DNA of 64,000 nt, taken from assembly GCA_033782935.1 (NCBI GenBank), contig JAWQEG010000526.1, positions 955,501 through 1,019,500 of the forward strand. The letters are read 5' to 3'. Below are positions 35,631 through 48,889 of the stretch, piece by piece. The position numbers and the translations under genes are program-made. Source of the stretch: Petrolisthes cinctipes. Taxonomy: Eukaryota > Arthropoda > Malacostraca > Decapoda > Porcellanidae. Numbering within the stretch: the stretch's first letter is position 1; every line of letters starts with the position of its first letter. Under the pieces are notes generated by a model, which did not search any database, was not told the origin of the DNA, and saw nothing but the letters and a program-made list of their open reading frames with translations.

Positions 35631-38600
35631 ATGTACAGATCGCTTCTGGGACCCCTAAATATCGAATTTTCGGGTGTTTTGGGACTGAATTTGAGATATC
35701 GACTTTTGGCACCTCAAAGATCGATTTTTAGCATGTTTTTAGCCTATATTTTGAAAATATTCTAGCACTGAGTAGGCATGTACAGATTGCTTCTGGGACC
35801 CCAAAATATTGAATTTTCGGGTGTTTTGAGCCTGAATTTGAGATATAAACGGGTACAGAAGATACATGCACATATTGACTTTGGGCATCTAAAATATCGA
35901 TTTTCAGCATGTTTTGGGCCTGAATTTTGAAAATACTCTAACACGTAGTAGGCATGTACAGATCGCTTCTGGGACCCCAAAATATCGAATTTTCGGGTGT
36001 TTAGGGCCAGAATTTGAGATATAAACGGGTACTGAAGATGCATACACATATCGACTTTTGTGCACCTAAAAGATCGATTTTCAGTATGTTTTTGGCCTGT
36101 ATTTTGAAAAAACTCTAACACGGAGTAGGCATGTACAGATGCCTTCTGGGACCTCTAAATATCGAATTTTCAGGTGTTTTGGGACTGAATTTGAGATATC
36201 GAATTTTTGGCACCTAAAATGTCGATTTTTAGCATGTTTTTAGCCTATATTTTGAAAATATTCTAGCACTGAGTAGGCATGTACAGATTGCTTCTGGGAC
36301 CCTAAAATATTGAATTTTCGGGTGTTTTGAGCCTGAATTTGAGATATAAACGGGTACAGAAGATACATGCACATATTGACTTTGGGCACCAAAAATATCG
36401 ATTTTCAGCATGTTTTGGGCCTGAATTTTGAAAATACTCTAACATGGAGTAGGCATGTACAGATCGCTTCTGGGACCCCAAAATATCGAATTTTCGGGTG
36501 TTTAGGGCCAGAATTTGAGATATAAACGGGTACAGAAGATGCATGCACATATCGACTTTTGGGCACCTAAAAGATCGATTTTGAGCATGTTTTTGGCCTG
36601 TATTTTGAAAATACTCTAACACGGAGTAGGCATGTACAGATACCTTCTGGGACCTCTAAATATCGAATTTTCGGGTGTTTTGGGACTGAATTTGAGATAT
36701 CGATTTTTTGGCACCTAAAATGTCGATTTTTAGCATGTTTTTAGCCTATATTTTGAAAATATTCTAGCACTGTGTAGGCATGTACAGATTGCTTCTGGGA
36801 CCCCAAAATATTGAATTTTCGGGTGTTTTGAGCCTGAATTTGAGATATAAACGGGTACAGAAGATACATGCACATATTGACTTTGGGCACCAAAAATATC
36901 GATTTTCAGCATGTTTTGGGCCTGAATTTTGAAAATACTCTAACATGGAGTAGGCATGTACAGATCGCTTCTGGGACCCCAAAATATCGAATTTTCGGGT
37001 GTTTAGGGCCAGAATTTGAGATATAAACGGGTACAGAAGATGCATGCACATATCGACTTTTGGGCACCTAAAAGATCGATTTTGAGCATGTTTTTGGCCT
37101 GTATTTTGAAAATACTCTAACACGGAGTAGGCATGTACAGATACCTTCTGGGACCTCTAAATATCGAATTTTCGGGTGTTTTGGGACTGAATTTGAGATA
37201 TCGACTTTTTGGCACCTAAAATGTCGATTTTTAGCATGTTTTTAGCCTATATTTTGAAAATATTCTAGCACTGTGTAGGCATGTACAGATTGCTTCTGGG
37301 ACCCCAAAATATTGAATTTTCGGGTGTTTTGAGCCTGAATTTGAGATATAAACGGGTACAGAAGATACATGCACATATTGACTTTGGGCACCAAAAATAT
37401 CGATTTACAGCATGTTTTGGGCCTGAATTTTGAAAATACACGGAGTAGGCATGTACAGATTGCTTCTGGGACCCCAAAATATCGAATTTTCGGGTGTTTT
37501 GAGCCTGAATTTGAGATATAAACGGGTACTGAAGATGCAAGCACATATCGACTTTTGTGCACCTAAAAGATCGATTTTCAGTATGTTTTGAGCATGTATT
37601 TTGAAAACGGAGTAGGCATGTACAGATCGCTTCTGGGACCCCTAAATATCGAATTTTCGGGTGTTTTGGGACTGAATTTGAGATATCGACTTTTTGGCAC
37701 CTAAAAGATCGATTTTTAGCATGTTTTTAGCCTATATTTTGAAAATATTCTAGCACTGAGTAGGCATGTACAGATTGCTTCTGGGACCCCAAAATATTGA
37801 ATTTTCCGGTGTTTAGGGCCAGAATTTGAGATATAAACGGGTACTGAAGATGCATGCACATATCGACTTTTGGGCACCTAAAAGATCGATTTTCAGTATG
37901 TTTTTGGCCTGTATTTTGAAAATACTCTAACACGGAGTAGGCATGTACAGATACCTTCTGGGACCTCTAAATATCGAATTTTCGGGTGTTTCGGGACTGA
38001 ATTTGAGATATCGATTTTTTGGCACCTAAAATGTCGATTTTTAGCATGTTTTTATCCTATATTTTGAAAATATTCTAGCACTGTGTAGGCATGTACAGAT
38101 TGCTTCTGGGACCCCAAAATATTGAATTTTCGGGTGTTTTGAGCCTGATATGAGATATAAACGGGTACAGAAGATACATGCACATATTGACTTTTGGCAT
38201 CTAAAATATCGATTTTCAGCATGTTTTGGGCCTGTATATTGAAAATACTCTAACACTGAGTAGGCATGTACAGATTGCTTCTGGGACCCCAAAATATCGA
38301 ATTTTCGGGGGTTTAGGGCCAGAATTTGAGATATAAACGGGTACAGAAGATGCATGCACATATCGACTTTTGGGCACCTAAAAGATCGATTTTCAGTATG
38401 TTTTTGGCCTGTATTTTGAAAATACTCTAACACGGAGTAGGCATGTACAGATCGCTTCTGGGACCCCTAAATATCGAATTTTCGGGTGTTTTGGGACTGA
38501 ATTTGAGATATCGACTTTTTGGCACCTAAAAGATCGATTTTTAGCATGTTTTTAGCCTATATTTTGAAAATATTCTAGCACTGAGTAGGCATGTACAGGT

Positions 38601-41600
38601 TGCTTCTGGGACCCCAAAATATTGAATTTTCGGGTGTTTTGAGCCTGAATTTGAGATATAAACGGGTACAGAAGATACATGCACATATTGACTTTGGGCA
38701 TAAAAAATATCGATTTTCAGCATGTTTTGGGCCTGTATTTTGTAAATACTCTAACACTGAGTAGGCATGTACAGATTGCTTCTGGGACCCCAAAATATTG
38801 AATTTTCGGGTGTTTTGAGCCTGAATTTGAGATATAAACGGGTACTGAAGATGCATACACATATCGACTTTTGTGCACCTAAAAGATCGATTTTCAGTAT
38901 GTTTTGAGCATGTATTTTGAAAATACTCTAACACGGAGTAGGCATGTACAGATCGCTTCTGGGACCCCTAAATATCGAATTTTCGGGTGTTTTGGGACAG
39001 AATTTGAGATATCGACTTTTTGGCACCTAAAAGATCGATTTTTTGCATGTTTTTAGCCTATATTTTGAAAATATTCTAGCACTGAGTAGGCATGTACAGA
39101 TTGCTTCTGGGACCCCAAAATATTGAATTTTCGGGTGTTTTGAGCCTGAATTTGAGATATAAACGGGTACAGAAGATACATGCACATATTGACTTTGGGC
39201 ACCAAAAATATCGATTTTCAGCATGTTTTAAGCCTGAATTTTGAAAATACTCTAACACGGAGTAGACATGTACAGATCGCTTCTGGGACCCCAAATTATC
39301 GAATTTTCGGGGGTTTAGGGCCAGAATTTGAGATATAAACGGGTAAAGAAGATGCATGCACATATCGACTTTTGGGCACCTAAAAGATCGATTTTCAGTA
39401 TGTTTTTGTCCTGTATTTTGAAAATACTCTAACACGGAGTAGGCATGTACAGATCGCTTCTGGGACCCCTAAATATCGAATTTTCGGGTGTTTTGGGACT
39501 GAATTTGAGATATCGACTTTTTGGCACCAAAAAGATCGATTTTTAGCATGTTTTTAGCCTATATTTTGAAAATATTCTAGCACTGAGTAGGCATGTACAG
39601 ATTGCTTCTGGGACCCCAAAATATTGAATTTTCGGGTGTTTTGAGCCTGAATTTGAGATATAAACGGGTACAGAAGATACATGCACATATTGACTTTGGG
39701 CACCAAAAATATCGATTTTCAGCATGTTTTGGGCCTGAATTTTTAAAATACTCTAACACGGAGTAGGCATGTACAGATTGCTTCTGGGACCCCAAAATAT
39801 CGAATTTTCGGGTGTTTAGGGCCAGAATTTGAGATATAAACGGGTACAGAAGATGCATGCACATATCGACTTTTGGGCACCTAAAAGATCGATTTTCAGT
39901 ATGTTTTTGGCCTGTATTTTGAAAATACTCTAACACGGAGTAGGCATGTACAGATACCTTCTGGGACCTCTAAATATCGAATTTTCGGGTGTTTTGGGAC
40001 TGAATTTGAGATATCGATTTTTTGACACCTAAAATGTCGATTTTTAGCATGTTTTTAGCCTATATTTTGAAAATATTCTAGCACTGTGTAGGCATGTACA
40101 GATTGCTTCTGGGACCCCAAAATATTGAATTTTCGGGTGTTTTGAGCCTGAATTTGAGATATAAACGGGTACTGAAGATGCATGCACATATCGACTTTTG
40201 TGCACCTAAAAGATCGATTTTCAGTATGTTTTGAGCATGTATTTTGAAAATACTCTAACACGGAGTAGGCATGTACAGATCGCTTCTGGGACCCCTAAAT
40301 ATCGAATTTTCGGGTGTTTTGGGACTGAATTTGAGATATCGACTTTTTGGCACCAAAAATATCGATTTTCTGCATGTTTTGGGCCTGAATTTTGAAAATA
40401 CTCTAACACGGAGTAGGCATGTACAGATCGCTTCTGGGACCCCAAAATATCGAATTTTCGGGTGTTTAGGGCCAGAATTTTAGATATAAACGGGTACAGA
40501 AGATGCATGCACATATCGACTTTTGGGCACCTAAAAGATCGATTTTCAGTATGTTTTTGGCCTGTATTTTTAAAATACTCTAACACGGAGTAGGCATGTA
40601 CAGATACCTTATGGGACCTCTAAATATCGAATTTTCGGGTGTTATGAGACTGAATTTGAGATATCGATTTTTTGGCACCTATAATATCGATTTTTAGCAT
40701 GTTTTTAGCCTATATTTTGAAAATATTCTAGCACTGTGTAGGCATGTACAGATTGCTTCTGGGACCCCAAAATATTGAATTTTTGGGTGTTTTGAGCCTG
40801 AATTTGAGATATAAACGGGTACTGAAGATGCATGCACATATCGACTTTTGTGCACCTAAAAGATCGATTTTCAGTATGTTTTGAGCATGTATTTTGAAAA
40901 TACTCTAACACGGAGTAGGCATGTACAGATCGCTTCTGGGACCCCTACATATCGAATTTTCGGGTGTTTTGGGACTGAATTTGAGATATCGACTTTTTGG
41001 CACCCAAAAGATCGATTTTTAGCATGTTTTTAGCCTATATTTTGAAAATATTCTAGCACTGGGTAGGCATGTACAGATTGCTTCTGGGACCCCAAAATAT
41101 TGAATTTTCGGGTGTTTTGAGGCTGAATTTGAGATATAAACGGGTACAGAAGATACATGCACATATTGACTTTGGGCACCAAAAATATCGATTTTCAGCA
41201 TGTTTTATGCCTGAATTTTGAAAATACTCTAACACGGAGTAGGCATTTACAGATTGCTTCTGGGACCCTAAAATATTGAATTTTCGGGTGTTTTGAGCCT
41301 GAATTTGAGATATAAACGGGTACAGAAGATGCATGCACATATCGACTTTTGGGCACCTAAAAGATCGATTTTCAGTATGTTTTTGGCCTGTATTTTGAAA
41401 ATACTATAACACGGAGTAGGCATGTACAGATACCTTCTGGGACCTCTAAATATCGAATTTTCGGGTGTTTTGGGACTGAATTTGAGATATCGATTTTTTG
41501 GCACCTAAAATATCGATTTTCAGCATGTTTTTAGCCTATATTTTGAAAATATTCTAGCACTGTGTAGGTATGTACAGATTGCTTCTGGGACCCCAAAATA

Positions 41601-41920
41601 TTGAATTTTCGGGGGTTTTGAGCCTGAATTTGAGATATAAACGGGTACAGAAGATACATGCACATATTGACTTTGGGCATCTAAAATATCGATTTTCAGC
41701 ATGTTTTGGGCCTGTATTTTGAAAATACTCTAACACTGAGTAGGCATGTACAGATTGCTTCTGGAACCCCAAAATATTGAATTTACGGATGTTTTGAGCA
41801 TGAATTTGAGATATAAACGGGTACTGAAGATGCATGCACATATCGACTTTTGTGCACCTAAAAGATCGATTTTCAGTATGTTTTGAGCATGTATTTTGAA
41901 AATACTCTAACACGGAGTAG
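35630..41920. repeat. Block duplication D3, copy 2
   Basis: Tandem copy of 29.66-35.63 kb. It carries one additional trimer at about 36.73-37.23 kb, where two successive trimers share the ACATGGAGT end. It lacks one 176-bp A2 monomer near 40.74-40.79 kb, where a C1 monomer is followed directly by a B2 monomer with AATTTTTGGGTG. Otherwise the copies differ by scattered substitutions, for example CTTCTTGGACC at 31163 against CTTCTGGGACC here. The match ends near 41.95 kb at GGGTCTTTTGG. Confidence 0.87.
37980..37996 (+). promoter_or_regulatory. CENP-B-box-like motif, 8 of 9 core bases (D3 copy 2)
   Basis: This is the duplicate of the motif at 31512, at the expected shift of 6,468 bases. Its presence in both copies reflects common descent, so it is not an independent gain. 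Confidence 0.35.
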
Positions 41921-42729
41921 GCATGTACAGATCGCTTCTGGGACCCCTAAATATCGAATTTTCGGGTCTTTTGGGACTGAATTTGAGATATCGACTTTTT
42001 GGCACCTAAAAGATCGATTTTTAGCATGTTTTTAGCCTATATTTTGAAAATATTCTAGCACTGAGTAGGCATGTACAGATCGCTTCTGGGACCCCAAAAT
42101 ATCGAATTTTCGGGTGTTTAGGGCCAGAATTTGAGATATAAACGGGTACAGAAGATGCATGCACATATCGACTTTTGGGCACCTAAAAGATCGATTTTCA
42201 GTATGTTTTTGGCCTGTATTTTGAAAATACTCTAACACGGAGTAGGCATGTACAGATACCTTCTGGGACCTCTAAATATCGAATTTTCGGGTGTTTTGGG
42301 ACTGAATTTGAGATATCGATTTTTTGGCACCTAAAATGTCGATTTTTAGCATGTTTTTAGCCTATATTTTGAAAATATTCTAGCACTGTGTAGGCATGTA
42401 CAGATTGCTTCTGGGACCCCAAAATATTGAATTTTCGTGTGTTTTAAGCCGGAATTTGAGATATAAACGGGTACAGAAGATACATGCACATATTGACTTT
42501 GGGCATCTAAAATATCGATTTTCAGCATGTTTTGGTCCTGTATTTTGAAAATACTCTAACAATGTGTAGGCATGTACAGATTGCTTCTGGGACCCCAAAA
42601 TATCGAATTTTCGGGTGTTTTGAGCCTGAATTTGAGATATAAACGGGTACTGAAGATGCATGCACATATCGACTTTTGTGCACCTAAAAGATCGATTTTC
42701 AGTATGTTTTGAGCATGTATTTTGAAAAT

Positions 42730-44260
42730 ACTCTAACACGGAGTAGGCATGTACAGATACCTTCTGGGACCTCTAAATATCGAATTTTCGGGTGTTTTGG
42801 GACTGAATTTGAGATATCGATTTTTTGGCACCTAAAATGTCGATTTTTAGCATGTTTTTAGCCTATATTTTGAAAATATTCTAGCAATGTGTAGGCATGT
42901 ACAGATTGCTTCTGGGACCCCAAAATATTGAATTTTCGGGTGTTTTGAGCCTGAATTTGAGATATAAACGGGTACAGAAGATACATGCACATATTGACTT
43001 TTGGCATCTAAAATATCGATTTTCAGCATGTTTTGGGCCTGTATTTTGAAAATACTCTAACACTGAGTAGGCATGTACAGATTGCTTCTGGGACCCCAAA
43101 ATATTGAATTTTCGGGTGTTTTGAGCCTGAATTTGAGATATAAACGGGGACTGAAGATGCATGCACATATCCACTTTTGTGCGCCTAAAAGATCGATTTT
43201 CAGTATGTTTTGAGCATGTATTTTGAAAATACTCTAACACGGAGTAAAGATCGCTTCTGGGACCCCTAAATATCGAATTTTCGGGTGTTTTGGGACTGAA
43301 TTTGAGATATCGACTTTTTGGCACCTAAAAGATCGATTTTTAGCATGTTTTTAGCCTATATTTTGAAAATATTCTAGCACTGAGTAGGCATGTACAGATT
43401 GCTTCTGGGACCCCAAAATATTGAATTTTCGGGTGTTTTGAGCCTGAATTTGAGATATAAACGGGTACAGAAGATACATGCACATATTGACTTTGGGCAC
43501 CAAAAATATCGATTTTTAGCATGTTTTGGGCCTGAATTTTGAAAATACTCTAACACGGAGTAGGCATGTACAGATCGCTTATGTGACCCCAAAATATCGA
43601 ATTTTCGGGTGTTTAATGCCAGAATTTGAGATATAAACGGGTACAGAAGATGCATGCACATATCGACTTTTGGGCACCTAAAAGATCGATTTTCAGTATG
43701 TTTTTGGCCTGTATTTTGAAAATACTCTAACACGGAGTAGGCATGTACAGATACCTTCTGGGACCTCTAAATATCGAATTTTCGGGTGTTTTGGGACTGA
43801 ATTTGAGATATCGATTTTTTGGCACCTAAAATATTGATTTTCAGCATGTTTTTAGCCTATATTTTGAAAATAATCTAGCACTGTGTAGGCATGTACAGAT
43901 TGCTTCTGGGACCCCAAAATATTGAATTTTCGGGTGTTTCGAGCCTGAATTTGAGATATAAACGGGTACAGAAGATACATGCACATATTGACTTTGGGCA
44001 TCTAAAATATCGATTTTCAGCATGTTTTGGGCATGTATTTTGAAAATACTCTAACACGGAGTAGGCATGTACAGATCGCTTCTGGGACCCCAAAATATCG
44101 AATTTTCGGGTGTTTTGAGCCAGAATTTGAGATATAAACGGGTACTGAAGGTGCATGCACATATCGACTTTTTGGCACCTAAAACATCAATTTTGAGCAT
44201 GTTTTGGGCCAGTATTTTGAAATACTCTAACACGGAGTAGGCATGTACAGATCGCTTCTG
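42730..44260. repeat. Block duplication D4, copy 1
   Basis: Matches 48.89-50.42 kb at a shift of 6,160 bases. Shared marks are TTCTAGCAATGTGTAGG, AAACGGGGACTGAAG with ATATCCACTTTTGTGCGCC, the shortened junction GGAGTAAAGATCGC near 43241, CTTATGTGACCCC, GTTTAATGCCAG, and AAAACATCAATTTTGAGC. The last motif is the first appearance, from the left, of the divergent subfamily that dominates after 51.5 kb. Confidence 0.82.
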
Positions 44261-44579
44261 GGACCACAAAATATCGAATTTTCGGGTGTTTTGAGGCTGA
44301 ATTTGAGATATAAACGGGTACTGAAGGTGCATGCACATATCGACTTTTTGGCACCTAAAACATCAATTTTGAGCATGTTTTGGGCCTGTATTTTGAAATA
44401 CTCTAACATGGAGTAGGCATGTACAGATCGCTTCTGGGACCCTTAAATATCGAATTTTCGGGTGTTTTGGGCCTTAATTTGAGATATCGACTTTTTGGCA
44501 CCTAAAATATCGATTTTGAGCATGTTTTGAGCCTATATTTTGAAAATATTCTAGCACTGAGTAGGCATGTACAGATCGC

Positions 44580-46220
44580 TTCTGAGACCCCAAAATATCG
44601 AATTTTCGGGTGTTTTCAGCCTGAATTTGAGATATAAATGAGTACAGAAGATGCATGCACATATCGACTTTTGGGCACCTAAAAGATCGATTTTGAGCAT
44701 GTTTTGAGCCTATATTTTGAAAATATTCTAGCACTGAGTAGGCATGTACAGATCGCTTCTGAGACCCCAAAATATCGAATTTTCGGGTGTTTAGGGCCAG
44801 AATTTGAGATATAAATGGGTACAGAAGATGCATGCACATATCGACTTTTAGGCACCTAAAAGATCGATTTTCAGTATGTTTTTGGCCTGTATTTTGAAAA
44901 TACTCTAACACGGAGTAGGCATGTACAGATCGCTTCTGAGACCCCTAAATATCGAAGTTTCGGGTGTTTTGGGAATGATTTTGAGATATCGACTTTTTGG
45001 CACATAAAATATCGATTTTGAGCATGTTTTTAGCCTATATTTTGAAAACATTCTAGCACTGAGTAGGCATGTACAAATCGATTCAGGGACCCAAAAATAT
45101 CGAATTTTCGGGTGTTTAGGGCCAGAATTTGAGATATAAACGGGTACAGAAGATACATGCACATATTGACTTTGGGCATCTAAAATATCGATTTTCAGCA
45201 TGTTTTGGGCATGTATTTTGAATATACTCTAACACGGAGTAGGCATGTACAGATCGCTTCTGGGACCCCAAAATATCGAATTTTCGGGTGTTTTGAGCCT
45301 GAAATTGAGATATAAACGGGTACTGAAGATGCATGCCCATATCGACTTTTTGGCACCTAAAACATCGATTTTGAGCATGTTTTGGGCCTGTATTTTGAAA
45401 ATACTCTAACACGGAGTAGGCATGTACAGATCGCTTCTGGGACCCCTAAATATCGAATTTTCGGGTGTTTTGGGCCTTAATTTGAGATATCGACTTTTTG
45501 GCACCTAAAAGATCGATTTTTAGCATGTTTTTAGCCTATATTTTGAAAATATTCTAGCACTGAGTAGGCATGTACATATTGCTTCTGGGACCCTAAAATA
45601 TTGAATTTTCGGGTGTTTTGAGCCTGAATTTGAGATATAAACGGGTACAGAAGATACATGCACATATTGACTTTGGGCATCTAAAATATCGATTTTCAGC
45701 ATGTTTTTGGCCTGTATTTTGAAAATACTCTAACACTAAGTAGGCATGTACAGATTGCTTCTGGGACCCCAAAATATTGAATTTTCGGGTGTTTTGAGCC
45801 TGAATTTGAGATATAAACGGGTACTGAAGATGCATGCACATATCGACTTTTGTGCACCTAAAAGATCGATTTTCAGTATGTTTTGAGCATGTATTTTGAA
45901 AATACTCTAACACGGAGTAGGCATGTACAGATCGCTTCTTTGACCCCTAAATATCGAATTTTCGGGTCTTTTGGGACTGAATTTGAGATATCGACTTTTT
46001 GGCACCTAAAAGATCGATTTTTAGCATGTTTTTAGCCTATATTTTGAAAATATTCTAGCACTGAGTAGGCATGTACAGATTGCTTCTGGGACCCCAAAAT
46101 ATTGAATTTTCGGGTGTTTTGAGCCTGAATTTGAGATATAAACGGGTACAGAAGATACATGCACATATTGACTTTGGGCACCAAAAATATCGATTTTCAG
46201 CATGTTTTGGGCCTGAATTT
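44580..46220. repeat. Block duplication D5, copy 1 (shift about 2,004 bp)
   Basis: Matches 46.58-48.22 kb. The shift is 2,004 bases, falling by one or two after a small deletion near 47338 (GATGCAGCCC against GATGCATGCCC). Shared marks are TTCTGAGACC, GTTTTCAGCCTG with AAATGAGTACAG, TATCGAAGTTTCGGG, GAAAACATTCTAGC, and TTTTGAATATACTC. The shift is four trimers long. Confidence 0.8.
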
Positions 46221-46579
46221 TGAAAATACTCTAACACGGAGTAGGCATGTACAGATCGCTTCTGGGATCCTAAAATATCGAATTTTCGGGTGTTTTGAGC
46301 CTGAATTTGAGATATAAACGGGTACTGAAGATGCATGCACATATCGACTTTTGTGCACCTAAAAGATCGATTTTCAGTATGTTTTTGGCCTGTATTTTGA
46401 AAATACTCCAACACGGAGTAGGCATGTACAGATACCTTCTGGGACCTCTAAATATCGAATTTTCGGGTGTTTTGGGACTGAATTTGAGATATCGATTTTT
46501 GGCACCTAAAATGTCGATTTTTAGCATGTTTTTAGCCTATATTTTTAAAATATTCTAGCACTGTGTAGGCATGTACAGA

Positions 46580-48220
46580 TTGCTTCTGAGACCCCAAAAT
46601 ATCGAATTTTCGGGTGTTTTCAGCCTGAATTTGAGATATAAATGAGTACAGAAGATGCATGCACATATCGACTTTTGGGCACCTAAAAGATCGATTTTGA
46701 GCATGTTTTGAGCCTATATTTTGAAAATATTCTAGCACTGAGTAGGCATGTACAGATCGCTTCTGAGACCCCAAAATATCGAATTTTCGGGTGTTTAGGG
46801 CCAGAATTTGAGATATAAATGGGTACAGAAGATGCATGCACATATCGACTTTTAGGCACCTAAAAGATCGATTTTCAGTATGTTTTTGGCCTGTATTTTG
46901 AAAATACTCTAACACGGAGTAGGCATGTACAGATCGCTTCTGAGACCCCTAAATATCGAAGTTTCGGGTGTTTTGGGACTGATTTTGAGATATCGACTTT
47001 TTGGCACATAAAATATCGATTTTGAGCATGTTTTTAGCCTATATTTTGAAAACATTCTAGCACTGAGTAGGCATGTACAAATCGATTCAGGGACCCAAAA
47101 ATATCGAATTTTCGGGTGTTTAGGGCCAGAATTTGAGATATAAACGGGTACAGAAGATACATGCACATATTGACTTTGGGCATCTAAAATATCGATTTTC
47201 AGCATGTTTTGGGCATGTATTTTGAATATACTCTAACACGGAGTAGGCATGTACAGATCGCTTCTGGGACCCCAAAATATCGAATTTTCGTGTGTTTTGA
47301 GCCTGAAATTGAGATATAAACGGGTACTGAAGATGCAGCCCATATCGACTTTTTGGCACCTAAAACATCGATTTTGAGCATGTTTTGGGCCTGTATTTTG
47401 AAAATACTCTAACACGGAGTAGGCATGTACAGATCGCTTCTGGAACCCCTAAATATCGAATTTTCGGGTGTTTTGGGCCTTAATTTGAGATATCGACTTT
47501 TTGGCACCTAAAAGATCGATTTTTAGCATGTTTTTAGCCTATATTTTGAAAATATTCTAGCACTGAGTAGGCATGTACATATTGCTTCTGGGACCCTAAA
47601 ATATTGAATTTTCGGGTGTTTTGAGCCTGAATTTGAGATATAAACGGGTACAGAAGATACATGCACATATTGACTTTGGGCATCTAAAATATCGATTTTC
47701 AGCATGTTTTTGGCCTGTATTTTGAAAATACTCTAACACTAAGTAGGCATGTACAGATTGCTTCCTATAACCCCAAAATATTGAATTTTCGGGTGTTTTG
47801 AGCCTGAATTTGAGATATAAACGGGTACTGAAGATGCATGCACATATCGACTTTTGTGCACCTAAAAGATCGATTTTCAGTATGTTTTGAGCATGTATTT
47901 TGAAAATATTCTAACACGGAGTAGGCATGTACAGATCGCTTCTGGGACCCCTAAATATCGAATTTTCGGGTCTTTTGGGACTGAATTTGAGATATCGACT
48001 TTTTGGCACCTAAAAGATCGATTTTTAGCATGTTTTTAGCCTATATTTTGAAAATATTCTAGCACTGAGTAGGCATGTACAGATTGCTTCTGGGACCCCA
48101 AAATATTGAATTTTCGGGTGTTTTGAGCCTGAATTTGAGATATAAACGGGTACAGAAGATACATGCACATATTGACTTTGGGCACCAAAAATATCGATTT
48201 TCAGCATGTTTTGGGCCTGA
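46580..48220. repeat. Block duplication D5, copy 2
   Basis: Second copy of 44.58-46.21 kb. It differs by CTTCCTATAACCCC near 47761 in place of CTTCTGGGACCCC and by scattered substitutions. It ends at the hexanucleotide expansion at 48223. After that point the array resumes with part of one monomer missing compared with the region after copy 1. Confidence 0.8.
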
Positions 48221-48222
48221 AT

Positions 48223-48246
48223 TTTGAATTTGAATTTGAATTTGAA
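48223..48246. repeat. Microsatellite: four tandem TTTGAA hexamers
   Basis: Four exact copies of TTTGAA lie between GGCCTGAAT and TACACGGAG, where other A1 monomers read GAATTTTGAAAATAC. It is the only simple-sequence expansion I noticed in the window. It arises at the monomer's own dyad, whose sequence already supplies one and a half units, so slippage there is a likely origin. Confidence 0.92.
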
Positions 48247-48889
48247 TACACGGAGTAGGCATGTACAGATCGCTTCTGGGACCCTAAAATATCGAATTTT
48301 CGGGTGTTTTGGGACTGAATTTGAGATATCGATTTTTGGCACCTAAAATGTCGATTTTTAGCATGTTTTTAGCCTATATTTTTAAAATATTCTAGCACTG
48401 TGTAGGCATGTACAGATTGCTTCTGGGACCCCAAAATATTGAATTTTCGGGTGTTTTGAGCGTGAATTTGAGATATAAACGGGTACAGAAGATACATGCA
48501 CATATTGACTTTGGGCATCTAAAATATCGATTTTCAGCATGTTTTTAGCCTGTATTTTGAAAATACTCTAACACTGAGTAGGCATGTACAGATTGCTTCT
48601 GGGACCCCAAAATATTGAATTTTCGGGTGTTTTGAGCCTGAATTTGAGATATAAACGGGTACTGAAGATGCATGCACATATCGACTTTTGTGCACCTAAA
48701 AGATAGATTTTCAGTATGTTTTGAGCATGTATTTTGAAAATACTATAACACGGAGTAGGCATGTACAGATCGCTTCTGGGACCCCTAAATATCGAATTTT
48801 CGGGTGTTTTGGGACTGAATTTGAGATATCGACTTTTTGGCACCTAAAAGATCGATTTTTAGCATGTTTTTGGCCTGTATTTTGAAAAT

